47,050 bases of DNA from Aplysia californica (lineage: Eukaryota; Mollusca; Gastropoda; Aplysiida; Aplysiidae), in NCBI RefSeq assembly GCF_000002075.1, contig NW_004797854.1, positions 94,464-141,513 on the forward strand, in the 5' to 3' direction. The stretch's first letter is position 1. Each line of letters starts with the position of its first letter. Below the pieces are notes generated by a model. It was not told the origin of the DNA. It made no database searches and worked only from the letters and a program-made list of their open reading frames with translations. The translations under genes and the position numbers were made by a program. Positions 33,778 through 44,339 of the stretch are shown in pieces.

Positions 33778-34175
33778 TAATGTGATATATAATATAATAC
33801 ATTGTATCAGATTTAACTTTGGCTTTCCAAAATAGCAGCACTGGACTATATACATGCTTCTGCTTCATTCCTTTTTCAAGCACTGAATAACTCGGAGACT
33901 TTGTGTTTGCAGTTGTTTATTTCTTAAAGACAAATCATAAGTAAGAAGAGAACATTGAGAGCTGCTGAAGTGGGGTTGTATTTTTTATCTTTTTTTTTTT
34001 TTTACAGACAGGTGCGTAAACTACTCTACATGTCATGGAACGTGGTTGAGAACAGTTAGTTCATTTGGTTCTGGCGTTTCAAATTTTGTTGTTGTTCTGT
34101 TTTAAATAAACATGCAAGCAAAAAGGAAAGGAGCAATAAATTTAATAATTATAACTGTTCACACTAACTAGTTAA
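33778..34175 (-). other. Downstream of the protease gene; candidate poly(A) signal
   Basis: No gene. On the minus strand an AATAAA (33921-33916) lies about 255 bp past the protease stop codon and could end its transcript. A T run lies at about 33988-34003. Confidence 0.4.
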
Positions 34176-34334
34176 CTAGTTGCGATGCTTGTTAATCCAG
34201 GTGAGGAAGGCACTGACTCTAGTGTAGATGCCGATAACTTTGGCGCACTTGTTCTCCCGGCCACCAGAGACGATGCCGTATTGGTAGTACCGTCCATCTG
34301 CCTCCTTGCACACCACAGGACCGCCAGAGTCACC
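34176..34334 (-). CDS. Protease exon 7: catalytic Ser and C-terminus
   Basis: Starts GDSGGPVVCKEADGRYYQYG, then IVSGGRENKCAKVIGIYTRV and WINKHRN before TAG. The acceptor is CTCCTCTAG, phase 0. The usual Trp215 of SWG reads Gly (SGG). Confidence 0.92.
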   Translation of the reverse strand, partial: GDSGGPVVCKEADGRYYQYGIVSGGRENKCAKVIGIYTRVSAFLTWINKHRN

Positions 34335-37300
34335 CTAGAGGAGATGGGTAAAGAAGAAGTTGAGGAAAACATTGGATTGTAAAATTGTAATTTTGCAGAA
34401 TTTTAACGCCTCACTCAACACTACTTAGATCATGTAAGAGTAATCAACGAGCTTCTTCAATCCTGATTATGCCAAGGCCTACCCGGGCTGAGAGGGACAC
34501 ATTACAACGTCTCAGCAGAAAGACTGAGATGCTCGCTAAAAAAAAAATTGCCCGCACGAAAATTGAAGTCGTGTCTCCAGCGTGTGGCTACTGCAAAACA
34601 GTGGATTGAAATATATATNNNNNNNNNNNNNNNNNNNNNNNNNNNNNNNNNNNNNNNNNNNNNNNNNNNNNNNNNNNNNNNNNNNNNNNNNNNNNNNNNN
34701 NNNNNNNNNNNNNNNNNNATATATATAAAGAATATCGAGTGATGTAAAGAAACCACATTTGTCTTGCTTTCTGAACATTGTATCCAATAATTACGAACGA
34801 TGAAGCTTTTTAACATCTTTGAAGCACTTGATGCTGTGATCCAGTAGATCATAAACTTTCCAGGTGGCAATTTGTAATTTGCCATTAGAATTTGGAGTTC
34901 GAGTTGCACAGCTATATGGTTGTATAGTGTAATCTGTTTTTGGCTGATGAAGAAGACGTTAAATCTTTAACAGGTTGTTGAGAGTAAAGTTGTCAAACTC
35001 AAACAATAATAATACATGTAGTATTAATGATGTTCAGTCGTCTCCTCTGGCAGAAAGAATGAGATACTCGATAAAATGTTTTCCTTCCTTTCCAAAATTG
35101 AACTCGAATCTTTTGCTTGCCACGGTGAAGTGCCTAACCGCTACATTGCACAACACAGACGGTGGTCACTGGTTTTGTAATGTTTCTGCTTTGTGTAGTG
35201 TCAGCAAGACGAGTTGGCTGCTCTGGCTATGAATGGTAGGTTAGTCTTCTTTGGGCAGGTAGCTGGCTTCGTTACTGAGATTTGGAGTTGGCACATATTG
35301 GTATGTGTAAGAAAAGTTATCATTCTCTACCTCTACAGATAGGCCCATCTCTTCAGCTTCTCCCGTTGTTGAAGCTAATGATTTCTTTTACTTTGTACAA
35401 TAACAGTGTTGATGTATGTGCTTCAACTCATGGAGAAACTTAAATGTATTTGGCTTGTTTGCCACCGTTGTTAATGATGAGTATCCATTATCAAAAGCCC
35501 AGTTTGTAAAATAAATCAATAAATAAATAAACAAATGAGTGAATGAATAAATGAAACAACTTTAAAAAAATCAAACATTGTCAATAGCTTCCCGAGAGCA
35601 CATACCCCCCCCCCCCTTTTCAGCTTCCATAACATGGAGCAAACGGGATATTATTTGATAGTATTCATCCTACTAAAACAGCTGATTTACGTCACTAAAC
35701 ACTTAAAACAGTATTGATTGAATGCACGTGATTCTGTTCAGCTGGGTCGGTGATCATGATGTGAGTGAAGGTTATATTCCCTTGGAAGGAAGTTGACATT
35801 GGGGTTTTTGTTTGGTTGTTTGTTTTCCATCTTAATGTAGGCAAATGAATGAAACAACTGAAATCACTAAAAGTTAATGTTTGTGTCAAGTGCCGTAAAA
35901 CTCTTTCTCAAACTTACTAAATACATGTAGCACGTGCCATCAATGTACTTACCTGACATGAACCCTCATTATTTCCCATGGCGCACATAGCAGTGACAGT
36001 ACCGTAACGTCCGTACTCTGCCTCGCACGCTTTGTCGGAGGTGATGCTCACTGCAGCCCAGAACATGTCGTCCGGTGACTCGGCGTCTGGGCCGTCTGTG
36101 AGTGGACAATTCATTCAATATAAGCCAATCGAAGGAAAAACTGTGGCAAAATGAAATAAATAAAATAAAAGGCCTGATAATAATGGGGATGATTTCTACA
36201 GCGCCCACTCCAGTGCAACACAGTTCTAGGCGCCACAAAATACCCGCATCTCAACACAAAACACATGTGAATGATTAACATGCATACCTACGCTCTTTAG
36301 ATTATCGCTAGCATAAGCAGACATTCATACTATCATCATACAAAACCGATGACGACCCACATCACGTTACGAACATAATAATAATAATGTTATGAATATG
36401 AATTCTATCATGATGGCGTTTCATAAGTATGTTGTGTTATACATGTAGTGCGGTCAAAAATTCTTGGTGCAACTTATCCTCAAATATCCTTTTAACGGGT
36501 GAATCAATGTCGCCCATACTTTGCACAGCGGCTTGTATCAATTTGTTTTTATCTTAATCACATTTTCCCACAACAATTGAGACTAGATTAAAAAGCTTTT
36601 ATTGTAAAGTTTTATAAAATACTACAGATCTCCGTAACGGGGAAAGTGGGATTGTTCACAGCACTTTTCGCTTCTCACAAACATTTTGCATACCCCGGTA
36701 CGCATATTATGGCACGCGTCACTGTAAACCGATGACACTGTTTTGTGGCAAAACTTGTTACATGTACAAGTAATTAATTTAATAGTGAACTCATTTTTTG
36801 CACTAAAGATTCTCAAAACAAGCGTTCAGTAAGAATGATGCCGCGATAAAAAAAAAGATAAATAAATAACGGACTTGCTTTTTAAAAGCAATATTGCCCC
36901 AGCTGCAGACCTTTATAAAAATCTGCAGAAACCATCAGCTTGGATTAAAAAAATTTGTATTTATTAATTAAAGAATTTCCTAGAAAACAGCTAACAAGTA
37001 CAATTTTTTAAAAACATTTGATCTGTTAAGACAAACTGATACACGTCATTGTGCAAAAGTTGGAGAGTCTATATATTCGATAGTTCAGGAAAATATTCGA
37101 CAATAAGTTGTAGCATGCTTTTTTGACCGCACCATAATTAAATGAATTTTAAACTTTTCCTCTGACCTTGTGTGCCTCAAAAGGTGAGGGAGAGAGTGCC
37201 AGATAGATATACACAAGTATAAGACAAGGACCATCGCCTAGTAGCGAGTTTTGACCTCCCTTCCTAAGTGTTTTCATAGAAGACTTATCTCCTGATCTAA

Positions 37301-37985
37301 GAGATCTTGGTGGTACATCATACGTTTGAGTATGGTTGCTTTGGTATAGGAGGGGGCTTTATATTGTCAACTCATTTATGATACAGGACAGTAATTTTAG
37401 AAACTGCTGGGAGCCAGCCAATGGAGTTTTCTAAATATAGGGGTGATGATAAGGGTGATTTGGTTGTTTTTCCTCTTTTTAAAAAGACGACTCTCGCAGC
37501 TTGGTTTTGAACGCGCTGTAGTTTCAAGATGGTCTGTGTTCAGGGGGGGGGGGGGCTGTGGTGTCTTAGAGCCGTCCACCAGACATACTGGACGCTGGCA
37601 CCGGTCCAAGGTCAGAGGTTTGCTCAGTTTGATTAGGGCAATGTCGTTATCTGTGTATATAAGATAAATTAACCAACTTAGCAGGGAGCGATAATAAAAA
37701 AAAACAGCAAAGAAAAAACAACAACAAAAAAACAAACCCATAACAAAAATAAAATCAGCCAAATGAAATACCCCCTCCCCCCACCCAAAAAAAAAAAATT
37801 AAAATTAATAAAAAATAAACAAAAAACAGGAACATAAAAATAATTCAACGTTGTCTTCCCCTAACTCCTCTTTTAAACCACACCCCCCCCCCCTCCCTTG
37901 CATCTCTCTCTTTTCCTCCCTCCGCCCCCTTTCTTTTTCTTTTTTTCTCGCTCACCCCCCCCCCCCCTCCCTTTCTCTCTCTCTC

Positions 37986-38046
<61 letters not shown>

Positions 38047-39798
38047 AAATTATTCCCCTATGCAGACGTACCAATACATGATGTAAGATAGGAAAAGAAT
38101 ATTGTTTACTCTTATTAAGTGCAGCAAATGTGAACGGTTTCATGTGCAATTTATCTAAGACTTTCGGCTGGGACACATATAAATATATAAATATATATAC
38201 CCCAGCCCGGCTGACTCTCGCAAGCAGGATTGCAGCCCGTGTCCTTAATGAACTAAAGTATGTCAAGGGCGGCGTAAGTAAATACACCTACCTTAAAAAA
38301 GAAAACATGCTGAAGATAACGAGGCTGAACGGTGTCAAATTGAAAATGTTCTTATACGTTCTACTTCTAAATTAATGTGAAGAAGAAGGGAAAAGCAGTC
38401 TATTTTTCCCCTCCATGAATTTAATTTATCCTGCGAGTAGTCACACCACAAGCGTTGTTCTCACACACCAAGGTAGCCGCTCACGTTGTATTTCTCGTGC
38501 ACGATGATCTTGCTGGCACTGTTGGCACGAAGACCGGGGGGTGGAGGGGAGTCAAGAGTAAACTTGGAAGAGCCGGAATAGATGGCCATGTCAGACGGGG
38601 CTGAAGGAACTTCCTTTCCTTGGCTGGGGAACATAAAGGACAACAATGCAAGAGTCAACTAAGATATGTAAGATAATAACAAGATGCTGAAACAAAGAGA
38701 GAAGCCCGCTAGCTGCGCACGTCCCCAAGTGGAAGTGGAGCCTCTAAATGTTTCAAAATGTGGCGAACTTTTCTCTGATAGAATTGGTCTCATCTGCCAC
38801 AGTAGAATTCTTCAAATTCTTCTATTTCTCCGGAGAAATATTCTCCTCTGCAGATGCATTGGTCATCGACAGACATTGACAGACGAGCTACCTTAATAAT
38901 AATAATGGATAGCATTTGTATAACGCATATCCCCGCTCAACAGCAGGCTCTATGCGCTTTACACTATATTATTACCCCGGCAGACCATAGTACACTCCGG
39001 AACATTCTCAGCTTCCCGGGAAGCATACAGTGCGAGCAGCCGATTAAGCGCTCAAACACTAACAAACTGACAACATCTTTCGCTGTCTATAGCCGGGTAC
39101 CCATTCTCACCTGGGTTAAGTGAGGAAAATTCGTGTAAAGTGCCTTTCCCAAGGACACAACGTCGGGCCCTTGACGGGATTCGAACCCACGACCTTACGG
39201 TTGCGAGTCCGAGAGCCTAACCACCTTTATAGAATAAAAGCTAACGTACATAAAGTAGCTGTTATCAATACAATAGTTTAATGAGAATATATTATACTGA
39301 ACGAGTTACTATCAGATCTAGTCCCTACAGAAAAAGAAACTCGGTTGAATAAGATACCTTTAATTCATTAAGTTTAAAGTTGCAGAGGAACAACACCGGT
39401 TTACTGATAAAAGGCCTAATAATATTATAGTCACCAACAGCATAAACACATGTTTATCGTAATGCAAGCCCAAAACTCACGTCAAATACTTAGGTATCTT
39501 AAAATTCATATACGAATTGGATTCTTACTTCAAAAACAGATTCAAGTAAGCTATTTGGTGCTTGAACTTACGAGTTCTTGTTCGCCACACAATGGGCAGC
39601 TGTGAGGATCGTGCTCTCGTCGATGATGGACCCTCCACAGAGGAAGCCGTTCTTGTGGTCGAAAACCACCACCATCCACGGGTACTCGCAGCTAGCGGAC
39701 TTGGAGCCACCGATAATTCGGAAGTTGTTCGCTTGTCCGCATTGACCATTGCTTGAAGTGTTGTTAGATGGGGCTGCGAATAAAGAGTGTTTTTTTTA

Positions 39799-39877
<79 letters not shown>

Positions 39878-41287
39878 GTAAATGCAAACAACTGTCTTGT
39901 TGAATTTGATACACTAAAACAATAACGTCTCTCTTTGTCGTTGCCTAACAATCTAATTAAGCGGAGATACACGCTACTGACCGTTTGTTTTTGGGCAGTC
40001 CTGTGTATTACACTTCTGACTCTCCACAGCAAGGGAAGTTTGGTTTGTGCAGTCTTTGTTGTTTCCTGTGCTGCAGGTTCGAGATCTAGACTGGATGCCG
40101 CCCCCACAGGATGTGCTGCAGGGTCCGAACCCAGACCATGGGCCCCACACTGGTGTGTTCACCGGGCCTTGGGGTTCGGATGTCGAGAAGAACGACAACA
40201 AATTGTCGTAGTCGTAGTAGAACTCGTAATCTGTTTACAATAGAAAAATAACATACAAGACACAGTACAACACACACATTTTAATTATGGTGCGATGCTC
40301 CTCAGAACTAGTTCATGTGTTCTGGGTTCTTCGCCCTATAATACGTGTGTGATGTTAACTCTCTAAATACATAGCGGGCAGATACTCTGCTCGACAGAAG
40401 ACCTAACTGTGCCAATTACACGAATCAGAAATAAGAATGTGCATATTTCTCAGCATGCATGTTGTTGTTTGCCTTTCCAAGTTTCAGATAAAGAAAATCG
40501 AAAGGAAAATGGTGTAAGTAGGATTGACAAAGTCATACTTCTTCCTTTAAAGTGTCCTGTAATAGTTTGCGTCTTCAACTTCAAGCGTTGTTGAAAGACC
40601 AGAGTTTGTGCCCTCAAAGCGTTAATAGTTTATGCAAGGTGGTCCGATAAAATTGGAAAAGATTGAACGAGAAACTATAAGAAGAGGTGCATTGTACTCA
40701 TCCTGTGTTGGAGAAAGTTAAGGATACAGTATCGCAGTACCAATAATTTCCATAAAAGTGTTCATGAAAATAAAATAGATTTAATTGATTTTCGCTTTAA
40801 AAGCGGCAATTGATATGGCCTTAATGTACGAGAGAAACTGAGCACCATATAACCTGATAATGAATGGCCACCTCTATTCTCACCCGGAGTGAGAATAGTG
40901 CAGGCGAGTCTTGTGGCTATTCTCACCCGGTGCGCGTTCACCAAATTTTGCGTTCACCCTAAACCACAGAATTCTACACTGTGATAACAGAAAAATTGTA
41001 GAATTCTGTGCCGTGAACAAACGTTCCATTACAACTGTAGCCTACTAAAAGCGTACAATTTTGTCTGTGGGCAGTGGAGAGAGAGAGAGAGAAAGAGAGA
41101 GAGGAGTAGCGCGAGAATTTCCGGACAAAACAAAATGGCGACCCGCGTAGTTCGGCTCGATTCGAAAAGTTAAATAGCCGTAGCATCTTTGTAGACAACC
41201 AAATTAATTTACTTTTGTGTTTTAACATCATTTTTTAACTTTGTTTTGGTCAATTTGATCGTCCACACCGATAGACAGTATTCAGAA

Positions 41288-41348
<61 letters not shown>

Positions 41349-42090
41349 AGGGGAGGAGTTGATCTTGCGAGAACTTCCGGGCGGGTGAGAATAGCCACTT
41401 TCATAATGAATAATAAAGTATGGTATAGCATGAATTAAATCTAAAGTCTTGTAGTCATAGACACAAAGATTCAGACATTAGATAACATCATAATAGCCCT
41501 CTCTAGGTCGGCAGTTTCGGTCTACTAGATTGTCTCATTCTCACAAGGGACACCGTGTGAATGGCAAGGACTCTAGAATGATTATGCTTAGCCTATAACC
41601 TCCAAGGTGAAGGGCTTTTAGGAATTGAGTGCTATTATTTGCATTTTTATTTTTTAAGTTTAATTTATTTTAGTTGTTGCGTCAACCGAGATGGTAATTC
41701 ATTTGCTGCTTGGTAAACAGAGGATACCATACCCACCGCAGAGATGAATGGAAACCCCAGTTAATTGTTAATTGCAAGTTCGACGAAATACAACAAGCAG
41801 ACGAAAACGTTCATTACCTAACTTCTGAAGAGGTTTAATACTGACTACTGTACTATAATTATAGGACACATTTCAGTCATTTCAAAACGATAAATAAGTA
41901 GATCTATCCAATAAATGGTAAGACTGTTAAAATAATTATTTACCCTTTTTTAAATCCTTTGTTGACTATCTATTTTTGCAATAATTAATTGTGGCCTAAA
42001 ATCTGTTTGTTCATACCGTAACATTTAAAGCAACAGTGACTAGATAAACGTTCTTGTTGAAGAAGACAGTGTGGCTGTTGACGAACGCAC

Positions 42091-42159
<69 letters not shown>

Positions 42160-42303
42160 GATAGATAGATAGACAGATAGATAGATAGATAGATAGTGAT
42201 TAAAAAAAACTACAACAAAAATTTTACCATCCTGTGCTGTTGCCAGGGATGCTGTGCATAAAGCAACAGCGAAAGCCACAAGTAAGTGGAAAGATGTTCC
42301 CAT
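34176..42303 (-). CDS. Secreted TSP1-domain S1 serine protease
   Basis: Recognised exons in transcript order: 42303-42228, 40230-39982, 39773-39572, 38623-38469, 37650-about 37556, 36095-35953, 34334-34176. The junctions checked are GT...AG and in frame, except after exon 5. Residues 1-23 are a signal peptide, followed by an acidic Tyr/Asp stretch (DDYEFYYDYD). Residues 53-104 are a thrombospondin type-1 domain with six Cys and WGPW. The activation site is R127|IIGG. His169 lies in TAAHC, Asp230 in DNDIAL, and the catalytic Ser in GDSGGP. The residue at chymotrypsin position 189 is Gly (EGSCQGDSGG), so a trypsin-like Lys/Arg specificity is not indicated. A segment with the Cys-x3-Gly-Trp-Gly motif is expected between exons 5 and 6 but was not found. 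Likely role: an extracellular zymogen, digestive or defence related; the sequence cannot say which. Confidence 0.85.
34619..34718. other. Assembly gap, 100 N
   Basis: Exactly 100 N, flanked by ATATATAT on both sides, within protease intron 6. A round number of N usually marks a gap of unknown size; here an AT microsatellite is the likely cause. Confidence 0.97.
35508..35555. repeat. AAAT/GAAT-type tetranucleotide repeat
   Basis: Imperfect AATA/AATG tetranucleotides in protease intron 6. Confidence 0.7.
35953..36095 (-). CDS. Protease exon 6
   Basis: Encodes DGPDAESPDDMFWAAVSI through YGTVTAMCAMGNNEGSCQ. The acceptor is CCACTCACAG, the donor CAG|GTAAGT. Incoming phase 1, outgoing phase 0. 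The Cys pair CEAEY and MCAM fits the S1 fold. Confidence 0.9.
36178..36245 (-). repeat. SINE/LINE 3'-tail fragment
   Basis: On the minus strand GGCGCC...AGTGGGCGCTGTAGAAATC...CCATTATTATC resembles the ATT-tailed 3' ends of mollusc SINEs such as 38893-39226. Confidence 0.4.
37556..37650 (-). CDS. Protease exon 5: catalytic Asp, 3' end uncertain
   Basis: Starts (G)AT AAC GAC, giving DNDIALIKLSKPLTLDRC, then QRPVCLVDGSKTPQ, after which a 13-base C run (minus strand) begins. The acceptor is TATATACACAG. The exon may instead end at the good donor CCA|GTATGT near 37589, with the VCLVDG match then fortuitous. The phase needed by exon 6 is not met by either choice. Confidence 0.75.
37750..38044. repeat. 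A-rich then C/CT-rich tract with (CT)n
   Basis: Poly-A/AAC sequence is followed by C runs and a (CT)n microsatellite at 37974-38044, in protease intron 4. Confidence 0.9.
38469..38623 (-). CDS. Protease exon 4
   Basis: Encodes QGKEVPSAPSDMAIYSGS through IIVHEKYNVSGYL, the loop between the His and Asp blocks. The acceptor is ATGTTCCCCAG, the donor CTTG|GTGTGT, phases 2 in and 1 out. NVS is a possible N-glycosylation site. Four consecutive Pro (SPPPPG) mark a surface loop. Confidence 0.85.
38893..39226 (-). mobile_element. tRNA-derived SINE copy 1 (ATT-tailed)
   Basis: On the minus strand a tRNA-like head (GTGGTTAGGC..., box B GTGGGTTCGAATCCC) is followed by TGTCCTTGGGAAAGGCAC, TTTCCTCACTT and TTCCCGGGAAGC. 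It ends GCGTTATACAAATGC and (ATT)n. The tRNA 5' end is clipped compared with copy 2 at 45596-45957. The central block resembles conserved domains shared by metazoan SINEs; naming the family would be recall, so I leave it. Confidence 0.85.
39572..39773 (-). CDS. Protease exon 3: activation site and catalytic His
   Basis: Encodes APSNNTSSNGQCGQANNF, then RIIGGSKSASCEYPW, CGGSIIDESTILTAAHC and VANKNS. The acceptor is TTCGCAG, the donor TC|GTAAGT, phases 1 in and 2 out. The pro-region Cys (QCGQ) is placed to bridge to the protease domain. Confidence 0.93.
39803..39875. repeat. (GA)n microsatellite close to exon 3 acceptor
   Basis: About 36 GA units in the 208-bp intron 2, starting 30 bp from exon 3. 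On the transcript strand it is a (CT)n run upstream of the 3' splice site. Confidence 0.95.
39982..40230 (-). CDS. Protease exon 2: TSP1 domain
   Basis: Encodes DYEFYYDYDNLLSFFSTSEP, then WGPWSGFGPCSTSCGGG, SRSRTC, NNKDC and SQKCNTQDC. The acceptor is TTGTAAACAG, the donor G|GTCAGT, phase 1 on both sides. A symmetrical 1-1 exon carrying one whole domain fits exon shuffling. NQT (88-90) is a possible N-glycosylation site. Confidence 0.92.
40866..41402 (-). mobile_element. Foldback-family element, single arm, 9-bp TSD
   Basis: Corresponds to the centre and right arm of the 5631-6926 palindrome at high identity, including the purine run. The ends share TATTCTCACCC in inverted orientation. ATAATGAAT flanks both sides (40857-40865 and 41403-41411), a perfect 9-bp duplication. 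A 9-bp duplication is typical of Mutator-like elements; that assignment is inference. The (GA)n run at 41290-41344 is expanded. Compared with the palindrome it lacks TATAGCCTAGATCTAGGCC. Confidence 0.78.
41286..41344. repeat. (GA)n microsatellite
   Basis: GA run inside the foldback-family element. Confidence 0.95.
42089..42196. repeat. (GATA)n microsatellite
   Basis: About 27 GATA units with two single-base interruptions, 30 bp from the exon 1 donor. The minus-strand frame that reads into it is intronic. Confidence 0.95.
42228..42303 (-). CDS. Protease exon 1: signal peptide
   Basis: Encodes MGTSFHLLVAFAVALCTASL and ATAQD, a typical signal peptide with likely cleavage after Ala23. The donor is GATG|GTAAAA, phase 1. 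Confidence 0.9.
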
Positions 42304-42414
42304 CGTTGTTAAATTTTACTTGCACTTTTATCTTGATACTGGGAGTTTGGCTCCCTGTCTGTACTGTTCTGCTGTCGTCTGATGGGCTTGTGAAGATATT
42401 ACGACAAACCAGGA

Positions 42415-42424
42415 TTTTTATGGA
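42415..42424 (-). promoter_or_regulatory. Weak TATA-like CATAAAAATC upstream of protease
   Basis: Lies about 112 bp before the start codon on the minus strand. Placement is plausible, but the match to TATA consensus is weak. Confidence 0.25.
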
Positions 42425-42628
42425 TCTTCAACCTTCGCGGGGGCGTCAAATGATGTGACTTTGAAGTTCTTGTAGGACAAAGGCAGCCGAGTAAAAACCA
42501 TGTGTGTAACATTTGATTCTTTCCCATGCACATCAGTCGCAAGTAAGAGTAGGAACAAGTTTACGTAGTTGAAATCAATTACAGTCAAACAGCCCTGACA
42601 TGGTGAGTTCACACGCACACTATCCCGA

Positions 42629-42900
42629 ACCCCCCCCCCCAAAAAAAAACAACAACAAAAAAACAACAACAAACAAACAAAACAAAACAAAAACAAAAAC
42701 AAACAAACAAAAACAACAACAATAACAAACAACAACAACAACAACAACAAACAAACAAAAAGCAAAAAAAAACCCCAAAACAAAACAAAACAAATTAAAC
42801 AAACAAACAAACAAACAAAAAACAACAAAAAAACAACAACAAACAAACAAAAACAAAAAAACAAAAACAAAAACAACCCCCCCAAAAAAAACAACAACAA
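42629..42900. repeat. (CAA)/(CAAA)-rich low-complexity tract
   Basis: A/C-only sequence bounded by C runs. The long minus-strand frame here, rich in Phe, Cys, Val and Leu, is a low-complexity artefact. Confidence 0.92.
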
Positions 42901-43785
42901 ACATTATCGATAAGCAAACAACGTGTTTTGCAAACCACGAAAGGTAAATAAAGTCGAAACCACCTAACCAAGGCAGTCACCTGTACAAACGATCACTTCC
43001 CACTCCTCCCTTGTTTTTATCTGTATTACAACGACACTGTCCTAGACAACCATCTGTCTAAGCTGACAAATTTTAATTTTCTCCTTTACAACGAGTGGTC
43101 GTCTTGGGTGAGCTCGACTGATTACCAACGTGATAACAATGACACGACATATTTTCAGTCAACGTTTTTGCCCGTGGCATGTCATGTACCCTATCTTTTA
43201 TCAAGCAAAAGCCGTTGCGTTTTGTCATTTAAGACTCTTCCTCGTGGGTGGTTGGAGGGCGCCACTGATAGGTCCCACTTCTTTATTTGCCCTCTGTTGT
43301 TTCTATTTGTCTGTCTTACTTTTTCCACGCACTAAATGGCAATTATTGTGTCGATGTGCTTTTCTTTACTCAATTATCACACAAAAAGCAAACAAACAAA
43401 CGAGCAAACAAAACAAGCGAGCAAGCAAACAAACAAACAAAAACAATCATCCTCCTCCCCACACATCGAAAGGCTTTTGCAACTGGGCATGACACCTAAA
43501 AGTTCAAGGTTTGAGGGTTTTGAAGGGTACCAGGGTTGAAACTCACGACTAAACTGACCACAGTGACACAGGGTTACATACTTACTTTTTTTGTCTCTCC
43601 CTGTACCGTCAGGAACACAAGGTAGAGAGCCGTCATGCCACGCATGTCTGTCACTCGTCACTTCCCCTAACCTTGACAAAAATGGTGAAATGGTGTAAGT
43701 TTAACACCCCTATCAACGCTATTAGCTTGTTTAAGAGGCAGGGCTTTCAAGTTTAACGTCCATCTCCGAAAGGAGCGAGCCAAAA
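42901..43785. other. No gene recognised
   Basis: Unique sequence with one AAAC/CAAG-rich stretch at 43383-43445. Confidence 0.45.
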
Positions 43786-43916
43786 GGGGAAATTCGTGTA
43801 AAGTACCTTTCCCGATGACACAACGTCGGACCGAGATGACGCTCGAACTCACGAACCTGCAATCTCACGATTAGCCTACAGGTCCGGCAGCCTAACCGCT
43901 AAGCCACTGACTCCCC
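43786..43916 (-). repeat. SINE fragment (same family as 38893-39226)
   Basis: GAAATTCGTGTAAAGTACCT, GACACAACGTCGG, and a decayed tRNA-like head CCTAACCGCTAAGCC in minus orientation, ending in a C run at about 43913-43924. Confidence 0.65.
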
Positions 43917-44339
43917 CCCCCCCCTCCCACCCCCCAACTTTGGCACATTTAGATCCTGGGTGATTGCTTCATTCCCGGCTGTGATTCTGTAACTTTCAGA
44001 TAGTGTCCTGCTTCTTATTTTTTTCTGTTGGTCTCGAGTTCCATTTCGGATAATCGGTATTGTCAAAATACATGCTCTTACATCTTCTCATTTTTAAGGT
44101 TGCGTTTATATCTTCAGTCCATGCACTTTCGAAAATGTCAATATTTGTGAGGAATTAATTTTATTTTATTAATAAGATTAGTCTCTTCTGCGTACACATT
44201 TTGAAAGAAAGATTTTCTATTTTCGTTGAATTGCTTTGTTTGTTTTCAAAACTTCTGAACCACCAGTACCGCAACATCATTGCTATTATATAATATTTTG
44301 AATTTAGTTTTCATTTAAATGATAACTTAATTTCAAATG

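Larger units (their letters stand above)
40231..42227 (-). other. Protease intron 1 (2.0 kb)
   Basis: Contains the foldback half-copy at 40866-41402 and the GATA microsatellite at 42089-42196. No exon was seen otherwise. Confidence 0.7.

Noticed and set aside
36890-36915. Candidate Gly-Trp-Gly codons of the protease (minus strand CTGCAGCTGGGGC)
   Set aside because: The frame reads Ser-Trp-Gly after a possible acceptor, but the following residues, phase and donor do not fit.
42418-42900. 160-codon minus-strand frame upstream of the protease
   Set aside because: Most of it is the translated CAA/CAAA tract; the short normal-looking end stops before the true start codon.
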